NCBI GenBank assembly: GCA_016296165.1
Contig: JAEDJV010000093.1
Span: 1-9,425, forward strand
DNA from: Oscillospiraceae bacterium
GTDB lineage: Bacteria > Bacillota > Clostridia > Oscillospirales > Ruminococcaceae
Reading direction: 5' to 3'
Length of the DNA: 9,425 nt
Below are positions 1-7,348 of this stretch, piece after piece (position 1 is the first letter of the stretch; the number at the start of each line of letters is the position of its first letter). Position numbers and translations under genes: made by a program. The notes beneath the pieces are model-generated. The model was not told the DNA's origin. It did not search any database and saw nothing but the letters and a program-made list of their open reading frames with translations.

Positions 1-864
1 ATTAATCTGGTAAAAGATTTTATAAACAGCCTTGAAGCTATAATTCCTGATTTTTCAGGTTTTGAAGAATTTGAATTCTCAGATGACTTTGGAATGAAGG
101 AATTCATGGAAGTATGCAGAGATTTCAGAAATAAGGCAAAGGAATCAGGAAAAGAAAATTTTGCTGAATACAAGGGTGCATTCAAAGACTTTACAGGTCT
201 TAAGAAGTTTGAAGTAAACGAAAACAACGAAGAATTCACAGCAGAAGACGGCGTTCTCTTTGACAAGGACAAGAAGACACTTCTCTCATATCCTGATAAC
301 AAGGAAGGCGAAGAATTTGTAATCCCTGAAGGCGTTGAAGAAATTGCACCACATGCATTCGACAACTGCAAAAACCTAAAGAAAGTAATACTTCCTGAAA
401 GCGTAAAGAAAATAGGTAAGGGTGCATTTGAAAACTGCGAAAACCTTGAAGAAGTAACACTTCCGGAAGATATCAAGGTAATAGAAGAAGATACATTCAA
501 GGACGATGTAAATCTTAAGAAGATGAACAAGCCTGAAAAACTTGAAGTAATAAAGGATAAGGCGTTTGAAAACTGTGAAAAGCTTGATGAAGAAGCAGCT
601 GAAACAGTAAGAAAACACGCTGGACGTAAGTACGGTGATATAAACCAGGATGACTATGTAGATCTGAGCGACCTTTCAGAACTTGCACTCAGTGTTATCG
701 GTGAAAAGGAATTTGATGAAGATCAGAAAGTATCCGCTGACGTACTTGATGATGAAAAGATTGACATAATTGATATTACAACATTAAAGAAGCACATCAT
801 TACACGCAAGGGCAATCTTGGACCAGCACCTGCAGCAGATATTTTTGCAGAAGACGCTGAATAA
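1..864 (+). CDS. Leucine-rich-repeat (BspA-like) protein with C-terminal dockerin, 5' end outside window
   Basis: The frame is open to the left edge, and the in-frame ATG at 94 has no ribosome binding site, so I treat this as the last 287 residues of a longer protein. Residues 112-197 carry 23-residue leucine-rich repeats of the BspA/LRR_5 type, with a recurring V..I...AF.NC.NL..V.LPE pattern; the preceding DGVLF element is also typical of these proteins. Residues 211-270 form a dockerin. Its first calcium loop is complete (D213, N215, D217, D221, D224); the second has Leu249 at the third ligand position. Dockerins bind scaffoldin cohesins outside the cell, so the protein is probably exported and attached to a cellulosome or the cell surface; the signal peptide would lie upstream. 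The repeat part may mediate protein or substrate contacts (inference). Glutamate is coded almost wholly by GAA and lysine mostly by AAG, unlike the neighbours, which suggests strong expression. Confidence 0.85.
   Translation: MNLVKDFINSLEAIIPDFSGFEEFEFSDDFGMKEFMEVCRDFRNKAKESGKENFAEYKGAFKDFTGLKKFEVNENNEEFTAEDGVLFDKDKKTLLSYPDNKEGEEFVIPEGVEEIAPHAFDNCKNLKKVILPESVKKIGKGAFENCENLEEVTLPEDIKVIEEDTFKDDVNLKKMNKPEKLEVIKDKAFENCEKLDEEAAETVRKHAGRKYGDINQDDYVDLSDLSELALSVIGEKEFDEDQKVSADVLDDEKIDIIDITTLKKHIITRKGNLGPAPAADIFAEDAE
334..591 (+). repeat. Tandem 69-bp leucine-rich-repeat units within the CDS
   Basis: Three full 23-residue units (334-402, 403-471, 472-540) and a partial fourth (541-591) are visible at the protein level. 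Units 1, 2 and 4 keep the AF.NC core; unit 3 is divergent (TFKDD). The DNA identity is only moderate, so this is an old protein repeat and not a recent duplication. Confidence 0.75.
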
Positions 865-891
865 TTAAGGAAAACCTCTCACAGATAAATG

Positions 892-924
892 AAACCGGGC
901 ATGTTTAAGTACATGTCCGGTTTT
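892..924 (+). terminator. Hairpin terminator of the LRR-dockerin gene
   Basis: A 13-bp stem (892-904 with 911-923, one G-U pair) closes a 6-base loop and runs into a short T stretch (921-924). It lies 27 bases after the stop codon. The T tail is short, but the stem is long and partly GC-rich. Confidence 0.7.
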
Positions 925-947
925 CAGTTCGTCCGGGGTTGTACTGG

Positions 948-962
948 AAACAGTATCTGTTT
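948..962. promoter_or_regulatory. Perfect inverted repeat upstream of the macro-domain promoter (possible operator)
   Basis: AAACAG-TAT-CTGTTT is a perfect 6+3+6 inverted repeat that ends 27 bases before the -35 box of the macro-HTH gene. It could bind a dimeric regulator, perhaps the HTH-like domain of the gene it precedes. This is only a position-based guess. Confidence 0.25.
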
Positions 963-989
963 AAAAGTAGTATTAAACTGAATTTCTGC

Positions 990-1018
990 TTGACATATCA
1001 TACTTATTATGCTACCAT
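990..1018 (+). promoter_or_regulatory. Sigma-A promoter of the macro-domain gene
   Basis: The -35 box TTGACA (990-995) is a perfect match. After 17 bases comes TACCAT (1013-1018), a 4/6 match to the -10 box, strengthened by an upstream TGC (extended -10). Transcription should start near 1025, giving a leader of about 30 bases. Confidence 0.65.
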
Positions 1019-1056
1019 GAAAATAATTTCAATATGAAAACAGGGAGGTACTGGAT

Positions 1057-2064
1057 ATGCCGTTTAAAATAATAAGAGATGATATAACCAGGATAAGATG
1101 TGATGCAATTGTAAATGCAGCGAATGAATCGCTGCTTGGAGGCGGTGGAGTTGATGGTGCAATACATCGTGCAGCAGGTCCAAAACTGCTAGAGGAATGC
1201 AGAAAACTGGGAGGGTGTGAAACTGGTAAAGTCAAGGTCACAGGAGGCTACAGAATGCAGTGCAGATATATCATCCATACTCCTGGACCGATATGGAGAG
1301 GCGGGAATTATAATGAGGCAGATCTTCTGTATTCATGCTATAAAGAATCACTCCTTGCGGCTAAGGAACGTGAATGTGAGAGTATAGCGTTCCCGCTTAT
1401 TTCCTCTGGAATATATGGATATCCGAAAGATCAGGCACTTAAGATTGCTGTTACTGCTATAAAAGATTTTCTGGAAAATAACGACATGGATGTTACTATT
1501 GTCGTGTTTGACAGAGAATCGTTTGTTCTAAGTCATGATATTGATAATCGTGTCAGACAGTTCATTAATGATAATTATGTATCTGAAGCAATAAAATACG
1601 ATAGTAATATCAGAAGTAAATCTGCTTTATTTTCATTAACGAGAAAAAGAAGTGAAAAATCTGAAGGCATAAATAAATCAGTTTCATATTGTGCTGATCA
1701 TACATTAAAGGAATTTAAGGTTCTTGATGAATCATTTTCGCAGGCGCTTTTGAGAATAATTGACGAAAAAAATCTTTCGGATGTTCAGGTTTACAAGAAA
1801 GCAAACATAGACCGCAGGCTATTTTCAAAGATTCGTTCAGACAAAGATTATCATCCGAAAAAACAGACTGTTCTGGCATTTGCACTGGCACTGGAGCTTA
1901 GCCTTGAGGAGACAGGAGATCTGCTTTCAAAAGCAGGATTTACTTTGTCTGACAGTTTGCTTTTCGATGTAATAATCAGGCATTACATAGAGACAAAAAA
2001 CTATGATATATATGAAATAAACGAAGTCCTTTTCAAATATGACCAGACACTTATAGGTGCATAA
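1057..2064 (+). CDS. Macro-domain ADP-ribose hydrolase fused to a C-terminal HTH-like domain
   Basis: The first ~170 residues are a macro domain of the MacroD/YmdB class, which binds ADP-ribose and removes it from proteins or deacetylates O-acetyl-ADP-ribose. Visible motifs are the VNAAN loop (residues 19-23), the glycine loop GGGGVDGAIH (28-37), HTPGP (74-78) and PLISSGIYGYP (113-123). Asn23 and Asp33 have the spacing of the catalytic pair reported for E. coli YmdB, so activity is likely. A polar linker (about 175-215) leads to residues 221-335, an all-helical module with a Cro/XRE-like helix-turn-helix look (DVQVYKKANIDRRLFSKIRS); DNA binding is inferred, not shown. The protein is cytoplasmic, with no signal or membrane segment. 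The start is fixed by AGGGAGGT at 1042-1049. The 98-base gap to the vWA gene and same strand suggest joint function. About twice the length of a stand-alone macro protein because of the fusion. Confidence 0.88.
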   Translation: MPFKIIRDDITRIRCDAIVNAANESLLGGGGVDGAIHRAAGPKLLEECRKLGGCETGKVKVTGGYRMQCRYIIHTPGPIWRGGNYNEADLLYSCYKESLLAAKERECESIAFPLISSGIYGYPKDQALKIAVTAIKDFLENNDMDVTIVVFDRESFVLSHDIDNRVRQFINDNYVSEAIKYDSNIRSKSALFSLTRKRSEKSEGINKSVSYCADHTLKEFKVLDESFSQALLRIIDEKNLSDVQVYKKANIDRRLFSKIRSDKDYHPKKQTVLAFALALELSLEETGDLLSKAGFTLSDSLLFDVIIRHYIETKNYDIYEINEVLFKYDQTLIGA

Positions 2065-2109
2065 AAAAATTGTCTCTTTTAAAGCGACCTTAAAAGTTAT
2101 AAATTGTTT

Positions 2110-2138
2110 TATAATAAAGATACAGAAAAACTACAGAA
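2110..2138 (+). promoter_or_regulatory. Possible promoter with helical-turn direct repeat before the vWA gene
   Basis: A perfect -10 box TATAAT is at 2110-2115, but no good -35 box lies at the right spacing, so any promoter would be weak or activator-dependent. TACAGAA occurs twice (2121-2127 and 2132-2138), 11 bases apart, right over the expected transcription start; such spacing puts both copies on one face of the helix and could be a regulator site. The gene may equally be read from the macro-gene promoter. Confidence 0.35.
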
Positions 2139-2162
2139 CAATTTTACGGAGGTTGATTTGGT

Positions 2163-2822
2163 ATGAAAAAGAATCTTACAGAGATAGTATTTATCCTTGA
2201 TGAAAGCGGTTCAATGCATAATCTTACAGAGGATACAATAGGCGGCTTCAATTCCCTTATTAAGAAACAGAAAAATGAAGAAGGCGAGGCCATTGTTTCA
2301 ACGGTAATGTTCAGCAGTAACAGCAGAGTTGTACATGATCGTGTCAGTCTTGAATGTATAAATGAAATAACTGAAGAAGATTACTGTCCAGGTGGAAGCA
2401 CTGCACTCCTTGATGCAGTTGGCGGTGCAATAAAACACATTGGAAATATTCACAAATATGCACGCGAAGAGGATGTACCGGAGCATACAATTTTCATTAT
2501 CACAACAGACGGCATGGAGAATGCGAGCAGAAATTATGATCGGAAAAAAGTTAAAAAACTGATTGAAAATCAGAAAGAAAAATACGGCTGGGAGTTCATT
2601 TTCCTGGGTGCCAATATTGATGCGGCTGAAACTGCAGCGGATATCGGAATAGACAGAGAAACTGCAGTAGACTATATGGCTGACTCTGTCGGGACACATG
2701 CTCTTTTCTGTTCAGTTGCCTCTGCTGTTACAAATGCAAGAATGGGCATAAAAAATTCAAAGTCATCAGCGTGGAGAGCAGATATTGACAGGGATCACAC
2801 CGACAGATCAGGAAGAAGATAA
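2163..2822 (+). CDS. von Willebrand factor A (vWA) domain protein with intact MIDAS
   Basis: This is a compact 219-residue protein that is almost entirely one vWA domain. The metal-ion-dependent adhesion site is complete: DESGS at 13-17 (D13, S15, S17), Thr80 in GGSTALLDA, and Asp116 in TTDG. Such domains hold a divalent metal and bind partner proteins. No signal peptide or membrane segment is seen, so it acts in the cytoplasm, like the vWA proteins of TerY-type and MoxR-associated systems; membership of those groups is not established. The start is set by GGAGGT at 2148-2153. It follows the macro-HTH gene on the same strand, and vWA and macro domains are both reported in bacterial stress and conflict operons, so a shared pathway is plausible. 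The charged C-terminal tail (DRDHTDRSGRR) looks natural, not truncated. Confidence 0.85.
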   Translation: MKKNLTEIVFILDESGSMHNLTEDTIGGFNSLIKKQKNEEGEAIVSTVMFSSNSRVVHDRVSLECINEITEEDYCPGGSTALLDAVGGAIKHIGNIHKYAREEDVPEHTIFIITTDGMENASRNYDRKKVKKLIENQKEKYGWEFIFLGANIDAAETAADIGIDRETAVDYMADSVGTHALFCSVASAVTNARMGIKNSKSSAWRADIDRDHTDRSGRR

Positions 2823-2859
2823 TATAAATAGAAGTTTGAGTATAACCATAGTACATGAG

Positions 2860-2895
2860 AAAACCCCGAAACAGAATTTCTGTTCCGGGATTTTT
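2860..2895. terminator. Bidirectional hairpin terminator between converging genes
   Basis: An imperfect hairpin (arms about 2861-2875 and 2879-2893, with two mismatches) has an A stretch on the left and TTTTT (2891-2895) on the right, so it can stop transcription from both sides. It sits between the stop of the vWA gene and the stop of the minus-strand ATPase, five bases from the latter. Confidence 0.8.
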
Positions 2896-2899
2896 CTTG

Positions 2900-4132
2900 C
2901 TATAAACAAGAAACAGGACAAAGCCAGGTTTCGCGGTTCAGTGGAATCAGTTCATCGCTCATGCACAGGATGATGCCTTTTTGAATGTCCATTTTGAATT
3001 TTTCGAGGATACTGAAATTTTTATCAGGCCGGGCAGGGTTCTTGGATTTTTTTATTTCCACAGGGTAGAGCTTGTCACCTTCAGTTATCAGCAGATCGAT
3101 TTCCTTTCTGTCAATATCGCGATAGTAGTACAGGTCAGCTTTTTTTCCGGCGTTATAATAGCTTTTGACTATTTCTGTGATAACATATGTTTCAAAATAT
3201 GCACCGGACATTGCACCGTTTGCCAGTGTTTCGGCATTTGGCCATCTGCAGAGATATGCAGCCAGACCAGTATCCATAAAATACATCTTCGGAGTTTTTA
3301 CCAGCCTGTTTGTAATGTTATTATAGTAAGGACGAAGAATATAGATTATTCCGCTTCTCTCAAGAATAGTAGTCCATCCCTTTGCGGTAGGGACGGAAAT
3401 ACCAAGTTCCTTTGAGATTTCACTGTAATTCAGTTCCTGCGAAGTTCTTGCTGCCATATATACAAGGAAATCATAGAATTCGTTAAGTTTATCCACATTT
3501 TCCATAAGATGAATATCTCTTTCAAGATATGTGTTTACATAATCCATAAAATATCTGTCACGGTCAAGGTCGGTTGTTATCAGCTTAGGCATTCCGCCGC
3601 GAAAAATTCTTTCGAATATATCATTGATATTTTTAGGTACAGATGTTTTCATTCGTTCACGAAGAGAATCGACTGAGGGGTGAAACGGGGAAGAAGGACG
3701 GTTTTCAGTTTCGGCACATGAAATTCCGGACATTTCAAATATAGCAACCCGTCCGGAAAGGGATTCGGAAACTCCTTTCATCATCTGAAATTTCTGTGAG
3801 CCTGTAAGCCATATCATTCCGTTAAAGTTTTTACCTGCAAGTGTTTTTTCATCAACGATACGTTTTATTTCGAGGAAAATAGAAGGAACTCTCTGGACTT
3901 CATCAATAAGAATCGGAAATCCGTATGTTTCAAAGAATAATTCAGGATCATTTTCAGCTAAACGACGTGCATTTCTGTCGTCAAGAGTTACATATTTTCT
4001 GTCTTCTTTCATCAGATGATGAAGCATGGTTGATTTTCCAACCTGCCTCTGACCACAGACCATGATAACAGGATAGTATTCAGACATGCTGATTATCTGT
4101 TCCTCCATATGACGTTTAATATATTCCGACAT
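2900..4132 (-). CDS. AAA_14/DUF4143 family ATPase
   Basis: A 410-residue ATPase common in gut and soil bacteria, with unknown cellular role. The N-terminal AAA domain shows Walker A GQRQVGKST (27-35), Walker B ILIDE (74-78), a sensor-1-like WLTGSQ (108-113) and a likely arginine finger R128 in LSGR. A winged-helix-like stretch (about 232-265, YSEISKELGISVPTAK) is followed by the C-terminal DUF4143 region with ID346 and VEIKK (E359, K361), the spacing of a PD-(D/E)XK nuclease-like core. Length is normal for the family. The frame could start at 4243, but the ATG at 4132 is preceded by GGAGGTG (4138-4144 on the complement) and the promoter lies inside the longer frame, so 4132 is preferred. The gene is monocistronic and converges on the vWA gene. 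These proteins are sometimes found near toxin-antitoxin or mobile loci; nothing here shows such a partner. Confidence 0.88.
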   Translation of the reverse strand: MSEYIKRHMEEQIISMSEYYPVIMVCGQRQVGKSTMLHHLMKEDRKYVTLDDRNARRLAENDPELFFETYGFPILIDEVQRVPSIFLEIKRIVDEKTLAGKNFNGMIWLTGSQKFQMMKGVSESLSGRVAIFEMSGISCAETENRPSSPFHPSVDSLRERMKTSVPKNINDIFERIFRGGMPKLITTDLDRDRYFMDYVNTYLERDIHLMENVDKLNEFYDFLVYMAARTSQELNYSEISKELGISVPTAKGWTTILERSGIIYILRPYYNNITNRLVKTPKMYFMDTGLAAYLCRWPNAETLANGAMSGAYFETYVITEIVKSYYNAGKKADLYYYRDIDRKEIDLLITEGDKLYPVEIKKSKNPARPDKNFSILEKFKMDIQKGIILCMSDELIPLNRETWLCPVSCL

Positions 4133-4166
4133 ATATACACCTCCGTGAAATTTAAGTTCATATTTT

Positions 4167-4194
4167 ATTATACTCGGTTTTTCAAGGAAGTCAA
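4167..4194 (-). promoter_or_regulatory. Sigma-A promoter of the ATPase gene
   Basis: Read on the minus strand: TTGACT (4194-4189), a 16-base spacer, then a perfect TATAAT (4172-4167). Transcription would begin near 4160, leaving a leader of about 28 bases before the ATG at 4132. This rules out the longer reading frame as the main product. Confidence 0.8.
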
Positions 4195-4241
4195 TATATA
4201 AAATTATAGTGTAAGTCGAAATAATGCTGATTTTCTTGTTC

Positions 4242-4267
4242 ATACTCTGAAGTATACTCTAATCAGA
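4242..4267. repeat. Cluster of short symmetric repeats in the divergent intergenic region
   Basis: ATACT-CTGA-AGTAT (4242-4255) is a perfect 5+4+5 inverted repeat. It overlaps AGTATACT (4251-4258), a perfect palindrome, and a TCTGA/TCAGA pair (4246-4250, 4263-4267). It lies 48 bases upstream of the ATPase -35 box and about 80 bases upstream of the hydrolase promoter. The role is unknown and chance is possible in such AT-rich DNA. Confidence 0.25.
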
Positions 4268-4286
4268 AGATTTTTATGTATATATT

Positions 4287-4326
4287 CTGTGCCATGCCTA
4301 CAAGCATTATATGGGAAGTGGCACAG
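4287..4326. promoter_or_regulatory. 8-bp inverted repeat upstream of the GH43 promoter (possible operator)
   Basis: CTGTGCCA (4287-4294) and TGGCACAG (4319-4326) are perfect reverse complements separated by 24 bases; the right arm ends 19 bases before the -35 box of the hydrolase gene. No T run follows on either strand, so it is not a terminator. The position upstream of -35 fits an activator site for sugar-responsive control (inference). Confidence 0.4.
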
Positions 4327-4345
4327 GACTTCATATAAAAGATAA

Positions 4346-4374
4346 TTGCCAAATACAAATGCATATGTTATAAT
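4346..4374 (+). promoter_or_regulatory. Sigma-A promoter of the GH43 gene
   Basis: TTGCCA (4346-4351, 5/6 match) and a perfect TATAAT (4369-4374) are 17 bases apart, and TGT precedes the -10 box (extended -10). Transcription should start near 4381, about 28 bases before the start codon. Confidence 0.8.
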
Positions 4375-4408
4375 TGATATATCTTAATAAAGGTTGTGGT
4401 GAAGTTTT

Positions 4409-7327
4409 ATGATAAACGGCAATAAATATTCTTTTAAACGCATGAAAAAATATTTAGCAGTTTTATGTTCGCTTGCAGTTGCAGCAGGAAATTGTATAAA
4501 CGGAGTGACATATGCAGTTCCGGGAGATGCAATAACACTTGTAACTGCAGATAGTTTCGGCGAGATTATAAGCGGCGGATTTTATACTCTTTCAGCTGTG
4601 AACAGTGAAAAATATATTACTGCAAATTCAGAAGGAAATGTTAATCAGTGGGAGGCACTTCAGGATAATTCTCAGAAATGGCAGAGTATAAAAACCGGAA
4701 ACGGATACTGCAGGATTGTATCTCAGAAGTATCCTGATATGGCACTGACGGTAGAAAATGCAGACAGTACAAACGGAAATATTATTAAGCTTTCAGAATA
4801 CGATAATCTTGCCTCGCAGCATTTTAAACTTAACAGAACCGGAGACGCTTACTATATTACAGCAGAATGTTCCGGTAATGCTGCACTTGATGTTTACGGA
4901 CAGAGCAGTGAAAACGGTGCACAGATAGACCAGTGGGATTACTGGGGAGGTGCAAACCAGAAGTTCTGTATTTCTCCGGCGGGCAGCGGATATATCACGA
5001 GTTTTGGCGACTTAAACGGTGACGGAAAGACAGATATAGCAGATCGTATCCTCATGCAGAGCGGCTGTCTTAATGGATTTGATGAAAAAGCGGCAGCCCT
5101 TGCTGATTTTAACGGTGACGGGAAAAATGACTGTGAAGATATTCTGGTGATGAATGATTATTTCTTCGGAAAGACAGGTACTGAAAAGAGCATTTTTAAA
5201 ACTGATACGGAAGAAAATGCGTTCCTGTTTGCGTATTTTCTTGGAAATTCACCAGAACAGGAGAGGCTGTCATATGCGGTTAGTACTGACGGATATAATT
5301 TTAAGGCACTTAATAATGGTGAAGCTGTCTGGAAATCAGATGTTGGTACAGAATGCATACGCGATCCGTATATTTTCAGGTGTGAAGACGGTTCATACTG
5401 CATGCTTGCTACTGATATGAAATCTTCACTTGGATGGAGCAGCAACAGGAATATTATCAGTGCAAAATCATACGATCTGATTAACTGGACTGATGTTACA
5501 CTTATTGAAGTTGCTAATAAGTATCCGTCAATGATGGGCTCTGATCGTGCGTGGGCACCTCAGGCAATTTATGTTCCTGAAAAAGATACATATATGATTT
5601 ACTGGGCCAATCATTCAGATGAAACAGGAAACAGAACAATAATGTACTATGCATACAGTCATGACCTTAAAAAATTTGATACTGATCCTGCATTGCTTTT
5701 TGCACCGGAGAACGGTGACAGTGCCATCGATTCTGATATTATCTTTCAAAACGGAAAGTACTATATGTACTATAAAAATGAAACAAACAAGAGAATTTAT
5801 CTTGCCACATCATCCAATGCAGCAGGACCATACAGTGAAATAAAGCAAATATCAGAAGGAACTATGGGAGTTGAAGGTCCTAATATCTATAATATTCCCG
5901 GTACAGACAGATGGCTTCTTATGTCAGATGCATATGGTGACGGTTATTATGTAATGCAGGAAACTGACGACCTTGAAAATTTCAGGCTTCTTGGAAGAAA
6001 TGAATACAGTTTCAACTTTACTCCTCGTCACGGATATGTAATCCCGATTTCAATGGAGCAGTACAAAAATCTTCTGGATGCATATCCTTCAGACAGTATA
6101 TCACCGTTTTGTACAGGTACAGAAGAGATAGTTATCAATTCTGAATTAAACTCGGTTGTAAATCTTCCTGACAAAGTTGTCGCCGGATATTCTGACGGGT
6201 CATCTGCAGAATTTTCAGTAAAATGGAATGATGATGATATTTCAGCAATTGATACCTGTAAGAAGGGTACCTATACAGTATCAGGAAATATTCAGCCGGT
6301 AAGTTACAGTGAACCGTTTATTACTGAAAGAGCCGATCCGTTTATCACAGACGGAGATGACGGATACTATTATTTTACTGCCTCATATCCAGCCTTCGGA
6401 AATGCTGATAACGGGTATGACAGGATAATTCTCAGAAGAAGCAATACCGTTTCAGGTCTTGCAGACGCGGAGGAAAAAACTATCTGGATGGCCCATTCAG
6501 GCGGGATTATGTCAAAACATATCTGGGCACCGGAAATGCACAGGATAAATAATATCTGGTATATGTTCTTTGCAGCCGGCAGCAGTGAAAACGTCTGGGC
6601 AATCCGTCCGTATGTACTGAAATGCAGCGGCGATCCGTACACAGGTACATGGACTGAATGCGGGCAGATGAAAGCAGCTCCTGGGGATACAGAATCATTT
6701 GCCGGTTTTTCACTTGATATGACTTACTTCGAAAATAACGGAAAGCATTATGTTATATGGGCCGAGATAAAAGGCGATTCATCAATTTTCATGGCAGAGA
6801 TAAATCCTGATGAGCCATATCAGCTGATTTCAAAACCCGTAATGCTTACCAGACCAGAGTACAGCTGGGAAAAGGTGAATAACAGAGTTAATGAAGGAGC
6901 AAGTGTAATAAAAACAGATTCAAAGGTCTATGTATTTTTCTCAGACTCAGGAACAGGTTCAGAGTACTGTGTGGGAAGACTGGAAGAGGATATAAATTCA
7001 AATCTTATGAATCCTTCCAGCTGGAGGAAGCTTTCATCTCCTGTTCTTGCCACATCTGATCTCAACGGTCCTTCGGGTCCGGGACATAACAGTTTTGTAA
7101 CTGATGAAAACGGAGACATTCTTATTGTATATCATGCACGTCCGGCATCACATGCTGATAAAAAATGCGGAACATACTGTGATAACCCGCTTTATGATCC
7201 ATGCAGACATACAATGATAAAGAAAGTACATTTTGACCGTAACGGCGTTCCTGTAATAAACATGAGTTCACAGTCTGTGCTGGCATCAAAGTACAGGACA
7301 GTAACGGCAGTTCTGAAAGTTGAATAA
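4409..7327 (+). CDS. Secreted cellulosomal enzyme: CBM13-dockerin-GH43-Ig-GH43
   Basis: A 972-residue exported glycoside hydrolase. Residues 1-36 form a signal peptide (basic start, hydrophobic core, likely cut after TYA). Residues 50-190 are a ricin-type beta-trefoil (CBM13-like) with three Q.W/F motifs at 89-91, 137-139 and 184-186. Residues 198-255 are a type I dockerin with two complete calcium loops (from D201 and D233). Then come GH43 domain 1 (270-550; base D319, D441, acid E489), a bacterial Ig-like linker (571-632), and GH43 domain 2 (636-955; base D643, D770, acid E829). GH43 enzymes remove arabinose or xylose from arabinoxylan, arabinan or pectin; domain 2 resembles exo-acting alpha-L-arabinofuranosidases, domain 1 is less clear. 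Both catalytic triads look intact, and the dockerin is internal, not terminal. The ATG at 4409 follows TGGTGA (4397-4402); the later ATG at 4442 has no binding site. A small gene follows 21 bases downstream. Confidence 0.92.
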   Translation: MINGNKYSFKRMKKYLAVLCSLAVAAGNCINGVTYAVPGDAITLVTADSFGEIISGGFYTLSAVNSEKYITANSEGNVNQWEALQDNSQKWQSIKTGNGYCRIVSQKYPDMALTVENADSTNGNIIKLSEYDNLASQHFKLNRTGDAYYITAECSGNAALDVYGQSSENGAQIDQWDYWGGANQKFCISPAGSGYITSFGDLNGDGKTDIADRILMQSGCLNGFDEKAAALADFNGDGKNDCEDILVMNDYFFGKTGTEKSIFKTDTEENAFLFAYFLGNSPEQERLSYAVSTDGYNFKALNNGEAVWKSDVGTECIRDPYIFRCEDGSYCMLATDMKSSLGWSSNRNIISAKSYDLINWTDVTLIEVANKYPSMMGSDRAWAPQAIYVPEKDTYMIYWANHSDETGNRTIMYYAYSHDLKKFDTDPALLFAPENGDSAIDSDIIFQNGKYYMYYKNETNKRIYLATSSNAAGPYSEIKQISEGTMGVEGPNIYNIPGTDRWLLMSDAYGDGYYVMQETDDLENFRLLGRNEYSFNFTPRHGYVIPISMEQYKNLLDAYPSDSISPFCTGTEEIVINSELNSVVNLPDKVVAGYSDGSSAEFSVKWNDDDISAIDTCKKGTYTVSGNIQPVSYSEPFITERADPFITDGDDGYYYFTASYPAFGNADNGYDRIILRRSNTVSGLADAEEKTIWMAHSGGIMSKHIWAPEMHRINNIWYMFFAAGSSENVWAIRPYVLKCSGDPYTGTWTECGQMKAAPGDTESFAGFSLDMTYFENNGKHYVIWAEIKGDSSIFMAEINPDEPYQLISKPVMLTRPEYSWEKVNNRVNEGASVIKTDSKVYVFFSDSGTGSEYCVGRLEEDINSNLMNPSSWRKLSSPVLATSDLNGPSGPGHNSFVTDENGDILIVYHARPASHADKKCGTYCDNPLYDPCRHTMIKKVHFDRNGVPVINMSSQSVLASKYRTVTAVLKVE

Positions 7328-7348
7328 ATAAAGTAAAGGAGTAATTTT

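Noticed and set aside
376..618. Antisense open frames under the LRR gene
   Set aside because: They mirror the repeat codons of the real gene and have no start signals.
2076..2096. CTTTTAA/TTAAAAG hairpin after the macro gene
   Set aside because: All A-T apart from the closing pair and without a T tail; unlikely to stop transcription, so the two genes may still share a transcript.
2981..3415. 144-residue plus-strand open frame
   Set aside because: It lies opposite the well-supported ATPase gene, has no ribosome binding site, and shows no domain.
4133..4243. 37-residue upstream extension of the ATPase
   Set aside because: The -35 and -10 boxes are inside it, and a strong ribosome binding site precedes the ATG at 4132.
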